Source: Rubrivivax sp. (lineage in GTDB: Bacteria; Pseudomonadota; Gammaproteobacteria; Burkholderiales; Burkholderiaceae_C). From it: 37,562 bases of DNA. Shown piece after piece: positions 26,975-34,266 of the stretch (the first letter of the stretch is position 1; each line of letters opens with the position of its first letter). The notes beneath the pieces are model-generated. The model worked only from the letters and a program-made list of their open reading frames with translations, had not been told where the DNA came from and searched no databases. A program made the translations under genes and the position numbers. The DNA lies in contig JAHECD010000041.1 of the NCBI GenBank assembly GCA_024641945.1, positions 1-37,562 on the forward strand, given 5' to 3'.

Positions 26975-28876
26975 CTATTCCGGCGCAGGCAGCAGGCGCG
27001 CCAGCAGGGCGGGAATCTCGCTCGCGGGCAAGGGCTTGCTGAAGAAATAGCCCTGGACCTCGGTGCACCCCTCAGCCCTGATTTGATCGAGCTGGCTGTC
27101 GGTCTCGACGCCTTCCGCGGTGGTGGATGCGCCAAAGCTGCGCGCCAATCCGCAGACCGCCCGCACGATGGCGATACTGCTCTCGCTGGTCGAGATGTCC
27201 TGAATGAACGACTTGTCGATCTTGATCTTGTCGAACGCGAAGCTGCGCAGATAGCTCAGGCTGGAATAGCCCGTGCCGAAATCGTCCATCGAGATCTTGA
27301 CGCCGAGCCTTCCGAGCTCACTGAGCACCGCCAGATTCGCGTCACTGCCCTGGAGAAAGATCGATTCCGTGATCTCCAGCTCCAGCCGGCTTGGCGGCAG
27401 CCCGGAGGCGGCCAGCGCGCCTTTGACCGCCGAGATCAGATGACCGGTGAGGAATTGCGCAGGCGAGAGATTCACGGCGACCGTGATCTCTCCGGGCCAG
27501 GTGGCCGCTTCCGCACAGGCGCGCTCGAGAATTCGCTGACCGATGATGCCGATCAATCCGATTTCTTCTGCCAGCGGGATGAACGTGCTCGGCGGCACAA
27601 ACCCGCGTTGCGGATCTTCCCATCGTGACAGCGCCTCGAACCCGCTGATCCGCCCGGTAAGCACATTGATCAAGGGTTGGTAGTGGATCTCGAGCCCGTC
27701 CTCGTCGACGACGGCACGCAAGGAGACCTCGAGTTCACGCCGCTCCTGGACCTGACGGTCGAACTCCGACTCGAAAAACTGAAACCGGCCGCGTCCAGCC
27801 GCCTTCGCGCGGTACATCGCCAAGTCCGCGGCCCTGAGCAATTGCACGGAATCCTGATAGTCGCCCTGGGCGACCACAATGCCGATGCTGGCGCCGATCA
27901 CCAGCCGTTGGTTGTCCACGCTGAACGGCACTCTCGTCAGTTCGATCAAGCGGGTGGCGAGCGCCGCAGCCTGATGCTCGTTGCCGAATTGAATGATCGC
28001 GAATTCGTCGCCGCCGAGGCGTCCGATCTTGTCGCCTTCCCGCAGGACATTTCGCATGCGGGTGGCCAGATGCTTCAGCACCGAGTCGCCGGTCCCGTGC
28101 CCGAGCGTGTCATTGATGCTCTTGAATCCGTCCAGATCGATGAACAGCACCGCGAGATCGCCGCCGTGCCGCTGCCTGTGCGCAACCGCATCGTTGAGCT
28201 CCTTGTGGAAGAGCAGCCGGTTGCCGAGGCCCGTCAGCGCATCGTGATGCGCGAGGTGCACGATATTGGCCTGCGACTTCTCGCGCTGCTCCATTTCGCT
28301 TCGAAGCTGGAGGTTGGCTTGAACCAGGTCTTTCGTGCGGTCGGCGACACGGCCCTCGAGCGCTTCGTTGGTCCGCGAAAGCTCGTCGTTCATCTGCTGA
28401 ATCTTCTCTTCAGCGCGCTTTCTGTCGATCTGCGTGACTACGCGGGCGAGCGCAATCGAGAAGTCGACCGGCTTCGTGATGTAGTCGTTGGCGCCGTGGT
28501 TCAACGCTTCGACGACATCTTCGCTCTGGCTCTTGGCGGTGACCATGATGACCGGCAAGATGCCGGGCGAGAATTTCGAGCGAATGCGCGCGAGGACTTC
28601 CAGCCCGCCGATGTCGGGCATCATCATGTCCAGCAGGACGAGATCGAAGGTCTCTCGCTCGATCAAGTCGATCGCTTCGAGTCCGCCGCTGGCCTCGGTC
28701 GCATGGTAGCCATGACGCTCGAAACGGCGCCGCAGGATCTCTCGGTTTTCACGGACGTCGTCGACGATGAGCAGGCGCGCCTTGCCCGTGGCCGCAGAAC
28801 CTGGTGGCTCGTCGAGAGGCCGATCGCTCGCTGCCTGCGCGACGCTCCTAAGCGGAAATATGTTCGTGATGCTCAT
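26975..28876 (-). CDS. Response regulator with GGDEF and EAL domains
   Basis: This is a cyclic-di-GMP enzyme controlled by phosphorylation, with 633 residues. The receiver domain (about 33-150) has Asp39-Asp40, phospho-acceptor Asp83 (LLDMMMPD), Thr113 and Lys135 (TKPVD). A coiled-coil linker (about 150-205) joins it to a GGDEF domain with GGDEF at 288-292 and an RxxD inhibitory site at 279-282. The EAL domain has Glu414-Ala-Leu, DDFGTGYSS (531-539), KIDKSF and TAEGVET. All catalytic signatures are intact, so it could both make and degrade the messenger. It is the last gene of the signalling cluster, 129 bases after the second kinase gene, and the likely output of that pathway. The start ATG is preceded by AGGGGTGA. 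Confidence 0.93.
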   Translation of the reverse strand: MSITNIFPLRSVAQAASDRPLDEPPGSAATGKARLLIVDDVRENREILRRRFERHGYHATEASGGLEAIDLIERETFDLVLLDMMMPDIGGLEVLARIRSKFSPGILPVIMVTAKSQSEDVVEALNHGANDYITKPVDFSIALARVVTQIDRKRAEEKIQQMNDELSRTNEALEGRVADRTKDLVQANLQLRSEMEQREKSQANIVHLAHHDALTGLGNRLLFHKELNDAVAHRQRHGGDLAVLFIDLDGFKSINDTLGHGTGDSVLKHLATRMRNVLREGDKIGRLGGDEFAIIQFGNEHQAAALATRLIELTRVPFSVDNQRLVIGASIGIVVAQGDYQDSVQLLRAADLAMYRAKAAGRGRFQFFESEFDRQVQERRELEVSLRAVVDEDGLEIHYQPLINVLTGRISGFEALSRWEDPQRGFVPPSTFIPLAEEIGLIGIIGQRILERACAEAATWPGEITVAVNLSPAQFLTGHLISAVKGALAASGLPPSRLELEITESIFLQGSDANLAVLSELGRLGVKISMDDFGTGYSSLSYLRSFAFDKIKIDKSFIQDISTSESSIAIVRAVCGLARSFGASTTAEGVETDSQLDQIRAEGCTEVQGYFFSKPLPASEIPALLARLLPAPE

Positions 28877-29005
28877 CGTGAGTTCACCCCTGAAAGCGAC
28901 TGGGCGGGCAAGAAGTGGCTGCTGCGCGCGGCGCGCCGGAATCCTCCAGTCGAGGACCCCTGCGCCGTCGTCTCGAACCTTGCGAATCGATCGCTTCTTG
29001 CTGTG

Positions 29006-30427
29006 TCAGGCGGCTTGCCTTTCGAGTTGCATTCGTTGATCGGCTGGTTGCTCGACGCCACGCGGTGCCTTCGGCAACGTGACGGTGACGGTGGATCCCT
29101 CTGCCAGCTTGCTTTGAACCGACAGCGTGCCGCCCATCAGCTGGCAGTACCGGTAGGCAAGAGGAAGCCCGAGCCGCACCTCGTCGCCGTATTTGCTGGC
29201 GGTTTCGTCTTCCGACCTGCCGAAGGTCTCGAAGAGGCCCGCCATCTGGGTCTCGGCGATCCCGACACCCGTGTCCTGGACCGATACGGTCCAGGCGTCA
29301 TCGTGCGTCGACGCCGATAAGGTGATGCGGCCGTTCTTCGTGAACTTGGCGGCATTGCTCAGCACGCCCTCGACCACGCGCAGCAGTTTCTGCGCGTCGC
29401 AGACGATCTGCCCCGCGGGCGGCGGCCGCATGACCAGCGTGTTGCCGTTCGCCGCGATGGATTCGCGGGAGCGCGAGACCACGTTTTCGAAGAAGTCGGC
29501 AAAGTCGAATTCCTCGACACGAAGCCCCACCTTGCCGGCTTCCAGCCTCGACAGTTCGAGCAGGTCGTTGATGAGCTCGAGCAGCCTGTAACCGGCACTC
29601 CTGATCGAGGTCAGGTCGTTGGACTTCTGCGATTCCGCCTCTTCGATGTCCTCGATGAGGATCTCGCTGTAGCCGATGATGGCATTCAGCGGATTCTTCA
29701 GCTCATGGCTCATCTTGGCGAGAAATTCCGATTTCGCCAGCAGGGCGCGCTGTGCCTGGCCGGTGGCGTCACGAAGCTCCCGTTCCGTTGCTTCATGGCG
29801 CTCGACCTCCTGCTCGAGCTCGCCCTGCGAGGACACGATGCTCGCGAAGTAGAGCGCCATCATCGAGACGTAGACGCTCGCACAGACGATGGAGATCAGG
29901 CCGAGCAGGGCCAGCCCATGGGCTGCCACGGTCTCGCGGAACCCCAGCGCGCTGTACAGGACATAGAACAGCGCCAGGTTGGCGACGATCTGGAGCGCGA
30001 CGACGATGCGCGTCGACCGCTCCGGCAGGTAGAAGAAGGCGAGCAGCGGCACCGTCACCAGCCACGGCATGAGCGACGAGCTGACGCCTCCATATTGGTA
30101 GGTGCCCCAGAAGACGCAGAACATCAGGTTCTCGATCGAGATCAGCGCCAATGGCACGTACGACCCGGTCAGCCGCAGAAGGATCGGAAACAGCCAGAAG
30201 CCGGTGACGCAGGTGAAGAAGATCCACCACGAGAGGTCGGCCTTGCCCCCTTCCACGTACAACATGGACAGCGAGACCGTATGGCCCAGCAGCGGGCCGA
30301 AGAGATGGCTGAACAGGAACATCCGCACGGCCTGCAGCGTGTCCCGAGACTGCTTCAGATGTGCAGGAATGAACCAGTCGACCGACGCGTTCAGTCGCGG
30401 CAGAAAGTTGGTCAGCTTGTTTCCCAT
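29006..30427 (-). CDS. Six-TM sensor histidine kinase with degenerate G2 box
   Basis: This is an inner-membrane sensor of 473 residues, without a separate periplasmic domain. Six hydrophobic segments span about 36-56, 66-86, 91-110, 119-134, 141-161 and 168-198, so the ligand is probably hydrophobic or sensed within the bilayer. A coiled coil leads to the H-box MSHELKNPLNAIIGYSEIL (His241). The ATPase domain has N-box Asn358 (VLSNAAKF) and G1 DTGVGI (385-390). The second glycine lid, normally GGTGLGL, reads YGDEVRLGL (413-421). It is a paralogue of the next-door kinase, sharing VDWFIPA, YGGVxS and FFYL motifs. ATG 30427 is chosen by alignment to that paralogue, although a GTG at 30460 overlaps the upstream stop. 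Confidence 0.88.
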   Translation of the reverse strand: MGNKLTNFLPRLNASVDWFIPAHLKQSRDTLQAVRMFLFSHLFGPLLGHTVSLSMLYVEGGKADLSWWIFFTCVTGFWLFPILLRLTGSYVPLALISIENLMFCVFWGTYQYGGVSSSLMPWLVTVPLLAFFYLPERSTRIVVALQIVANLALFYVLYSALGFRETVAAHGLALLGLISIVCASVYVSMMALYFASIVSSQGELEQEVERHEATERELRDATGQAQRALLAKSEFLAKMSHELKNPLNAIIGYSEILIEDIEEAESQKSNDLTSIRSAGYRLLELINDLLELSRLEAGKVGLRVEEFDFADFFENVVSRSRESIAANGNTLVMRPPPAGQIVCDAQKLLRVVEGVLSNAAKFTKNGRITLSASTHDDAWTVSVQDTGVGIAETQMAGLFETFGRSEDETASKYGDEVRLGLPLAYRYCQLMGGTLSVQSKLAEGSTVTVTLPKAPRGVEQPADQRMQLERQAA

Positions 30428-30456
30428 CGCATTCGCTTTCAATTTGATGGGAACCG

Positions 30457-31830
30457 TCACGCTGCGGCGGCGACGGCCTGAGCCCGCACCGGAAGCCGGA
30501 GCGTGAAGTCCGACCCGCGGTTCTGTCGACTTTCCACCGAGATCTCGCCGTCGAGCAGTTGGGCGAGCTTCTGGCTCACGGCCAGACCCAACCCGGTCCC
30601 GCCGTATGAATTCGAGTGGGCCTGGTTGAAATTCTTGAAGAGTTTCGGAATCGCATCCGAGGGGATGCCGATGCCGGTGTCCTGCACGGAGATCACCAGC
30701 TGTTCGCGGTCGATGTCCTTCTCGCGCTGTGCGCGCAAGGTCACGGTGCCGCTCTGGGTGAACTTGCCCGCGTTGCCGAGCAGATTGATCAGGATCTGCC
30801 GCAGGCGGATCTCGTCCGTCTGGATCGTCCCGAGTTCACCGTGTTTCTCGAGGGCGAAGGTATTGCCGTTGGTCGAGACGAGATTCCGGCACGTGGCGTA
30901 GACCTCCTCCAGACAGTTGTCGAGGTTGACCGGGCTGAGCCTGACCTCGACGTCGTCGGAGTCGATCTTCGGCATGTGCAGGACGTCCGAGACCAGCGAC
31001 AGAAGGTGGCGGCCCGCCTTGTTGATGGACCGCAGTTCCTCGGCGTCCACCGCGTCCGCGCTCGCCTCGCTGTCCTCGATCAGGATTTCGCTGTAGCCGA
31101 TGATGGCGTTCAGCGGCGTGCGCAGCTGATGGCTCATCTTCGCGAGGAAGATGGCTTTCGCTTCGTTGGCGCGCTCGGCCTCGTGTTTGGCCACCCGCAG
31201 CTTGGCCGCCGTATCGAGGTGGTTCCTGATTTCTTCCTGAAGGGTCGACTGCGCCACCATGACGGAGGCGTAGTAGATCGCCATCATCGAGCTGTACAGC
31301 GTGGCGGCACAGATGGAGATCACGCCCACCGTGGCAAGCTCGCCGAGCGGCACCCGCTCGGGGAATCCGCCCGACAGCACGTAGGCCGTGGTGAAGGCCG
31401 CCAGGCTCGCGCCGATGACGCTCAGCACCAGCATCGGCCGGTCGCTCAGGTAGAAAAATCCGAGCATCTGCGCCGTCAGGAACCACGGCAGGAAGGGCGA
31501 ATTCACACCGCCGTAGAAGTAGGACCCGAAGACGCTGATGATGGTCAGGGCACAAAAGGAATAGAGGGCGGGCCTGAACAGGTCGCGTGTCAGCTTGAGC
31601 GCGATGGGCAGCGTCCAGAACGAGCCGCACAGGGCGCAGAGCGTCCAGAAGATCCAGTCGTGCGACGCCTGCACGCGGTAGAGATACCCCAGCGCAGCGA
31701 CCGCGCTGAACGGCCCCAGGAAGTGGCTGATGACGAAGATCCGCGCCCGCCAGTGCGCTGCAGTACTTTTCTGCAGTTCGGCGGGAATGAACCAGTCGAC
31801 AGCGCGGATCAGGCGATCGTTGAATGCCAC
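30457..31830 (-). CDS. Six-TM sensor histidine kinase, canonical
   Basis: This is an inner-membrane sensor kinase of 457 residues starting at GTG. Six TM segments lie at about 31-51, 58-78, 85-106, 112-128, 133-153 and 165-193, followed by a coiled coil and the H-box MSHQLRTPLNAIIGYSEIL (His234). The ATP-binding domain is complete: N-box Asn353 (LLGNAGKF), G1 DTGIGIP (384-390), F-box FKNFNQ and G2 GGTGLGLAVS (410-419). There is no attached receiver, so it should signal to separate receivers. The two candidates are on the synthase upstream and the GGDEF-EAL protein downstream. The layout (six TM helices, coil, HisKA, HATPase) matches CqsS and LqsS. The gap to the upstream synthase gene is 28 bases. 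Confidence 0.92.
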   Translation of the reverse strand: MAFNDRLIRAVDWFIPAELQKSTAAHWRARIFVISHFLGPFSAVAALGYLYRVQASHDWIFWTLCALCGSFWTLPIALKLTRDLFRPALYSFCALTIISVFGSYFYGGVNSPFLPWFLTAQMLGFFYLSDRPMLVLSVIGASLAAFTTAYVLSGGFPERVPLGELATVGVISICAATLYSSMMAIYYASVMVAQSTLQEEIRNHLDTAAKLRVAKHEAERANEAKAIFLAKMSHQLRTPLNAIIGYSEILIEDSEASADAVDAEELRSINKAGRHLLSLVSDVLHMPKIDSDDVEVRLSPVNLDNCLEEVYATCRNLVSTNGNTFALEKHGELGTIQTDEIRLRQILINLLGNAGKFTQSGTVTLRAQREKDIDREQLVISVQDTGIGIPSDAIPKLFKNFNQAHSNSYGGTGLGLAVSQKLAQLLDGEISVESRQNRGSDFTLRLPVRAQAVAAAA

Positions 31831-31858
31831 TTGTCTTGTCTTTCAGGCCGGCAACGGT

Positions 31859-33676
31859 CTATGCAACGGCAACCGAGGTGCCGGCGGCTTCGGTCACGGA
31901 GGCCCGATGCCGCGTGTATTCGACCTGCGCCTGTTCGAGCGCCGAGCGCAGCCGCCAGGCCAGCGCCTGCACGTTTTCCAGGCTGTGTGTCGGCATCATC
32001 TGAAGGCGCAAGCGGGCATCGCCCTTGGCGACCGCCGGGTACTCGACCAGGTTGGCGATGACCTCCATCGCCGGCAGGCGCCGGCTCACCAGGCGCGCCA
32101 GGGCTTCGTCGCCGACGCGCACAGGCACGATCGGAGAAGGGTCGCCCGTGTAGCGCAGGCCTTCGGCGGTCAAGGCTTCGCGCAGTTGCCCGATCCGTTC
32201 CATCAGGAGCGCGCGAAGCCGCTGGCCCTTGTCGGACCCGACGATGTCGAAGGCCTTCGTGACGATGGCGGCCTGGACCGGTGAAAGCGCGTTCGAGAAG
32301 GTCGCTGAACTGCCGTAGTACTTGAGGTATTGCTTCACCGCGACCGAATTGCAGGCCACGAACCCGCCATTGGATGCGAACGTCTTCGAGAAGCTTCCCA
32401 TCATGATGTCGACCTTGCCCAGCATGCCCTGCGCGCCGACAAAACCCCGGCCACCGGGTCCCATGGCACCCAGGTCGTGCGCGACGTCGACGAGCAGCGT
32501 CGCCGAATATTCGCGGCACAGGTTCTGCAAGGCCTGCAGATCCGGGGTGTCGGAGTCCATCGAGAACAGGCTTTCGGTCACCACCAGGATCGCGTTCTTC
32601 GGATCCTTGTCGCGGATGCGGCGCAGGTGGCGGCGGACGGAATCCAGATTCAGGTGCCCGTGCAGGTGCACGTTGGGCGTCGCGGAGTACGCGCCTTCCT
32701 GCAGGCACGCGTGAGACAGGCCGTCCATCACGACGTGATCGGCCGGCCGCACGAGGCCCTTGATGACGCCGTAGCCGGCCGCCCACCCCGTGGGATAGAG
32801 GACGGTATGTTCCAGGCCGAGGAAGCTGGAGATCGTCTCTTCCAGCCGCAGGGAATACTTGGTGTTTCCTGCCAGGGCCGACGAGCCGGCGCTGTGGACG
32901 CCGTACTCCTCGATCACTGCCTTGGCGGTTTCCTTGATCTCGGGGTCCGACGACAGGCCCAGGTAGTCCTGCGTGCCGAAGTTCAGGCCGGTGAATTTCA
33001 TTCCGGTGTCGTCGGCCGCGGTGCAGATCGACAGCGGCGCCTTCTGCGTCGATTTCGAATAGGGCCACAGGCCTTGTTGCCGGCGCAGGTTCTGCCAGTC
33101 GTAAAAGGGGGCGACCCGCGCCATCAGGTCCGTTCCCTGAAGCTCGCGAAAGTCGCGCACACTGCCCGTTAGGGCTTCTACCGGATCGATTGCCGACTTC
33201 ACATTGCGCTCCTTGATGTCCTGTGGAAAGGTGACGTTGCTGATGGGGGTAAGGGGTGGGTTGCGAGCCGTTGCGCGCGCCAGGCAGCCCTGGATCTTTC
33301 CGAGCAGGCGTGCCAGATCGACGGGTTTGGTATCGAAGTCGGCACAACCCACCTCGACGCTCTTATCCTGGTCGCTCGCGAGCGCGTGGGCGGTCAACGC
33401 GATGATGGGAATGTGGGCGGTCCGGAGGTCGGCCTTGATGAGCCGCGTGGCCTGCCAGCCATCCATTTCGCCCAGCGCCACGTCCATCAGGATGACGTCG
33501 GGCCGCTCGGACACGGACATCGCGACGCCGGCAAAACCATCCTCCGCGCCGCAGACCGTGAAGCCTCGGCGCTGCAATCGGCGGGTCAGCATGTCGCGAT
33601 TCGCGAAGCTGTCCTCCACCAGCAAGATCTTCTTTGCCGGTGAAACTGAATTGCCGTCGGTGGGGAGATGGGCCAT
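31859..33676 (-). CDS. Receiver domain fused to an alpha-oxoamine synthase (CqsA/LqsA/BioF/SPT-like)
   Basis: This is a 605-residue fusion. Residues 14-132 form a complete response-regulator receiver: Glu21-Asp22, phospho-acceptor Asp65 (LMDVALGEMDG), Thr95 and Lys117 (TKPVD). Residues about 180-585 form a PLP-dependent acyl-CoA:amino-acid transferase. It has NFGTQDYLGLSSDP (232-245), ring-stacking His322 (DGLSHACLQEGA), VTESLFSMDSD (366-376), Asp397 and His400 (VDVAHDLG) and Schiff-base Lys431 (GSFSKTFASNGG). Relatives make 8-amino-7-oxononanoate, 5-aminolevulinate, 3-ketosphinganine or the alpha-aminoketone precursors of CAI-1/LAI-1 signals. Position beside two six-TM kinases favours a signal synthase. 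A sphingolipid-type role cannot be excluded. It is first in its operon. Confidence 0.9.
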   Translation of the reverse strand: MAHLPTDGNSVSPAKKILLVEDSFANRDMLTRRLQRRGFTVCGAEDGFAGVAMSVSERPDVILMDVALGEMDGWQATRLIKADLRTAHIPIIALTAHALASDQDKSVEVGCADFDTKPVDLARLLGKIQGCLARATARNPPLTPISNVTFPQDIKERNVKSAIDPVEALTGSVRDFRELQGTDLMARVAPFYDWQNLRRQQGLWPYSKSTQKAPLSICTAADDTGMKFTGLNFGTQDYLGLSSDPEIKETAKAVIEEYGVHSAGSSALAGNTKYSLRLEETISSFLGLEHTVLYPTGWAAGYGVIKGLVRPADHVVMDGLSHACLQEGAYSATPNVHLHGHLNLDSVRRHLRRIRDKDPKNAILVVTESLFSMDSDTPDLQALQNLCREYSATLLVDVAHDLGAMGPGGRGFVGAQGMLGKVDIMMGSFSKTFASNGGFVACNSVAVKQYLKYYGSSATFSNALSPVQAAIVTKAFDIVGSDKGQRLRALLMERIGQLREALTAEGLRYTGDPSPIVPVRVGDEALARLVSRRLPAMEVIANLVEYPAVAKGDARLRLQMMPTHSLENVQALAWRLRSALEQAQVEYTRHRASVTEAAGTSVAVA

Positions 33677-33872
33677 CCTTCGCTATTCGGCTTCCGGCCC
33701 GATCCGCTTGACCGACCCTGGTGCAAATTGGTTCACGGTGGCGCGCTATTTCGGACACTGTCCTGGGCGTTGCCTCGGCAATTCGGGTCAATGCGGGGCG
33801 CGGGCGCTTGCAGCCTGCCGCCGCCGGAACGTTGGCGGGTCCGCCAGACGGAGGTGGAAACGGCTTCCCGCG
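33677..33872. promoter_or_regulatory. Leader region of the signalling cluster
   Basis: This non-coding stretch must hold the promoter for the receiver-synthase gene, but no convincing -35/-10 pair was found on the minus strand. An interrupted palindrome GGACA-C-TGTCC lies at 33753-33763, about 77 bases before the start codon, and is a possible operator. Confidence 0.35.
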
Positions 33873-34040
33873 GGCACCGGCGAGCCCGGCGCCGACGCCG
33901 GCGGCGACTACTTCGCGTTGATGGGCACCGTGAGCGCGAGCGCGGGCCACGGGGTGCCGGCGGAACGGGATGCACCGGCCGCGCCACGCCGCAGCGCGGC
34001 CGGCTCGCCTGAGAGGGGGCCCGCCGCGCGGCTCGAGTGA
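33873..34040 (+). pseudogene. Decayed copy of the xdhB 3' end
   Basis: Read on the plus strand, this gives TGEPGADAGGDYFALMGTVS followed by ASAGH and a DAPA motif. The real xdhB end gives TGEP, FFALKDAVSASAGH and DLDAPA at the same spacing, less one codon. By hand, about 80 percent of bases match over about 85 bases (from 33909, against 26764 onward), and the last bases before the stop (AGGGxCCCGCCGCGCGG) match again after small gaps. There is no start codon or catalytic body, so it is not a gene. It is in the same orientation as xdhB and lies just beyond the far end of the signalling cluster. Confidence 0.72.
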
Positions 34041-34266
34041 CCCGCGGGCGACAACTCGCTCCGCCTGCACAAGCCGTCGCTGAAATGGGCAGCTTCAGGG
34101 GGCTGCGCGACCTTCGGCGGGCTGCAGCCGACCTCTGGGACCGGACCCCGGGGCGCTCAGGCGGCGGACAGGGGGTCGTTGGGGAGGAGGACGCGTTCGC
34201 GCGCGTCCTGCCCTCTCAGCGCGTCGTTGAACGCCGCGCGGTCGCGCGGCGTCCCAGGCTGCCGCT
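34041..34266. other. Gap between the xdhB remnant and the sulfatase gene
   Basis: No coding sequence was recognised here apart from the hairpin listed next. It completes the 590-base gene-free stretch 33677-34266. Confidence 0.6.
34231..34252 (-). terminator. Hairpin after the sulfatase gene
   Basis: A perfect 10-bp inverted repeat ACGCCGCGCG / CGCGCGGCGT has only 2 bases between the arms and lies 15 bases past the sulfatase stop on the minus strand. There is no T-run. Confidence 0.5.

Noticed and set aside
31859..33676. Calling the synthase BioF (biotin synthesis) or HemA (5-aminolevulinate synthase)
   Set aside because: No biotin or haem genes are nearby, the receiver fusion and kinase neighbours point to signalling, and the active-site wording differs from both families. 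The general alpha-oxoamine synthase call is safer.
33677..34040. Plus-strand open frame running from within the synthase gene through the xdhB-like tail
   Set aside because: Most of it is antisense to the receiver-synthase gene. Only the last ~170 bases resemble a protein, and they match the xdhB C-terminus without a start or ribosome-binding site, so it is listed as a pseudogene fragment.
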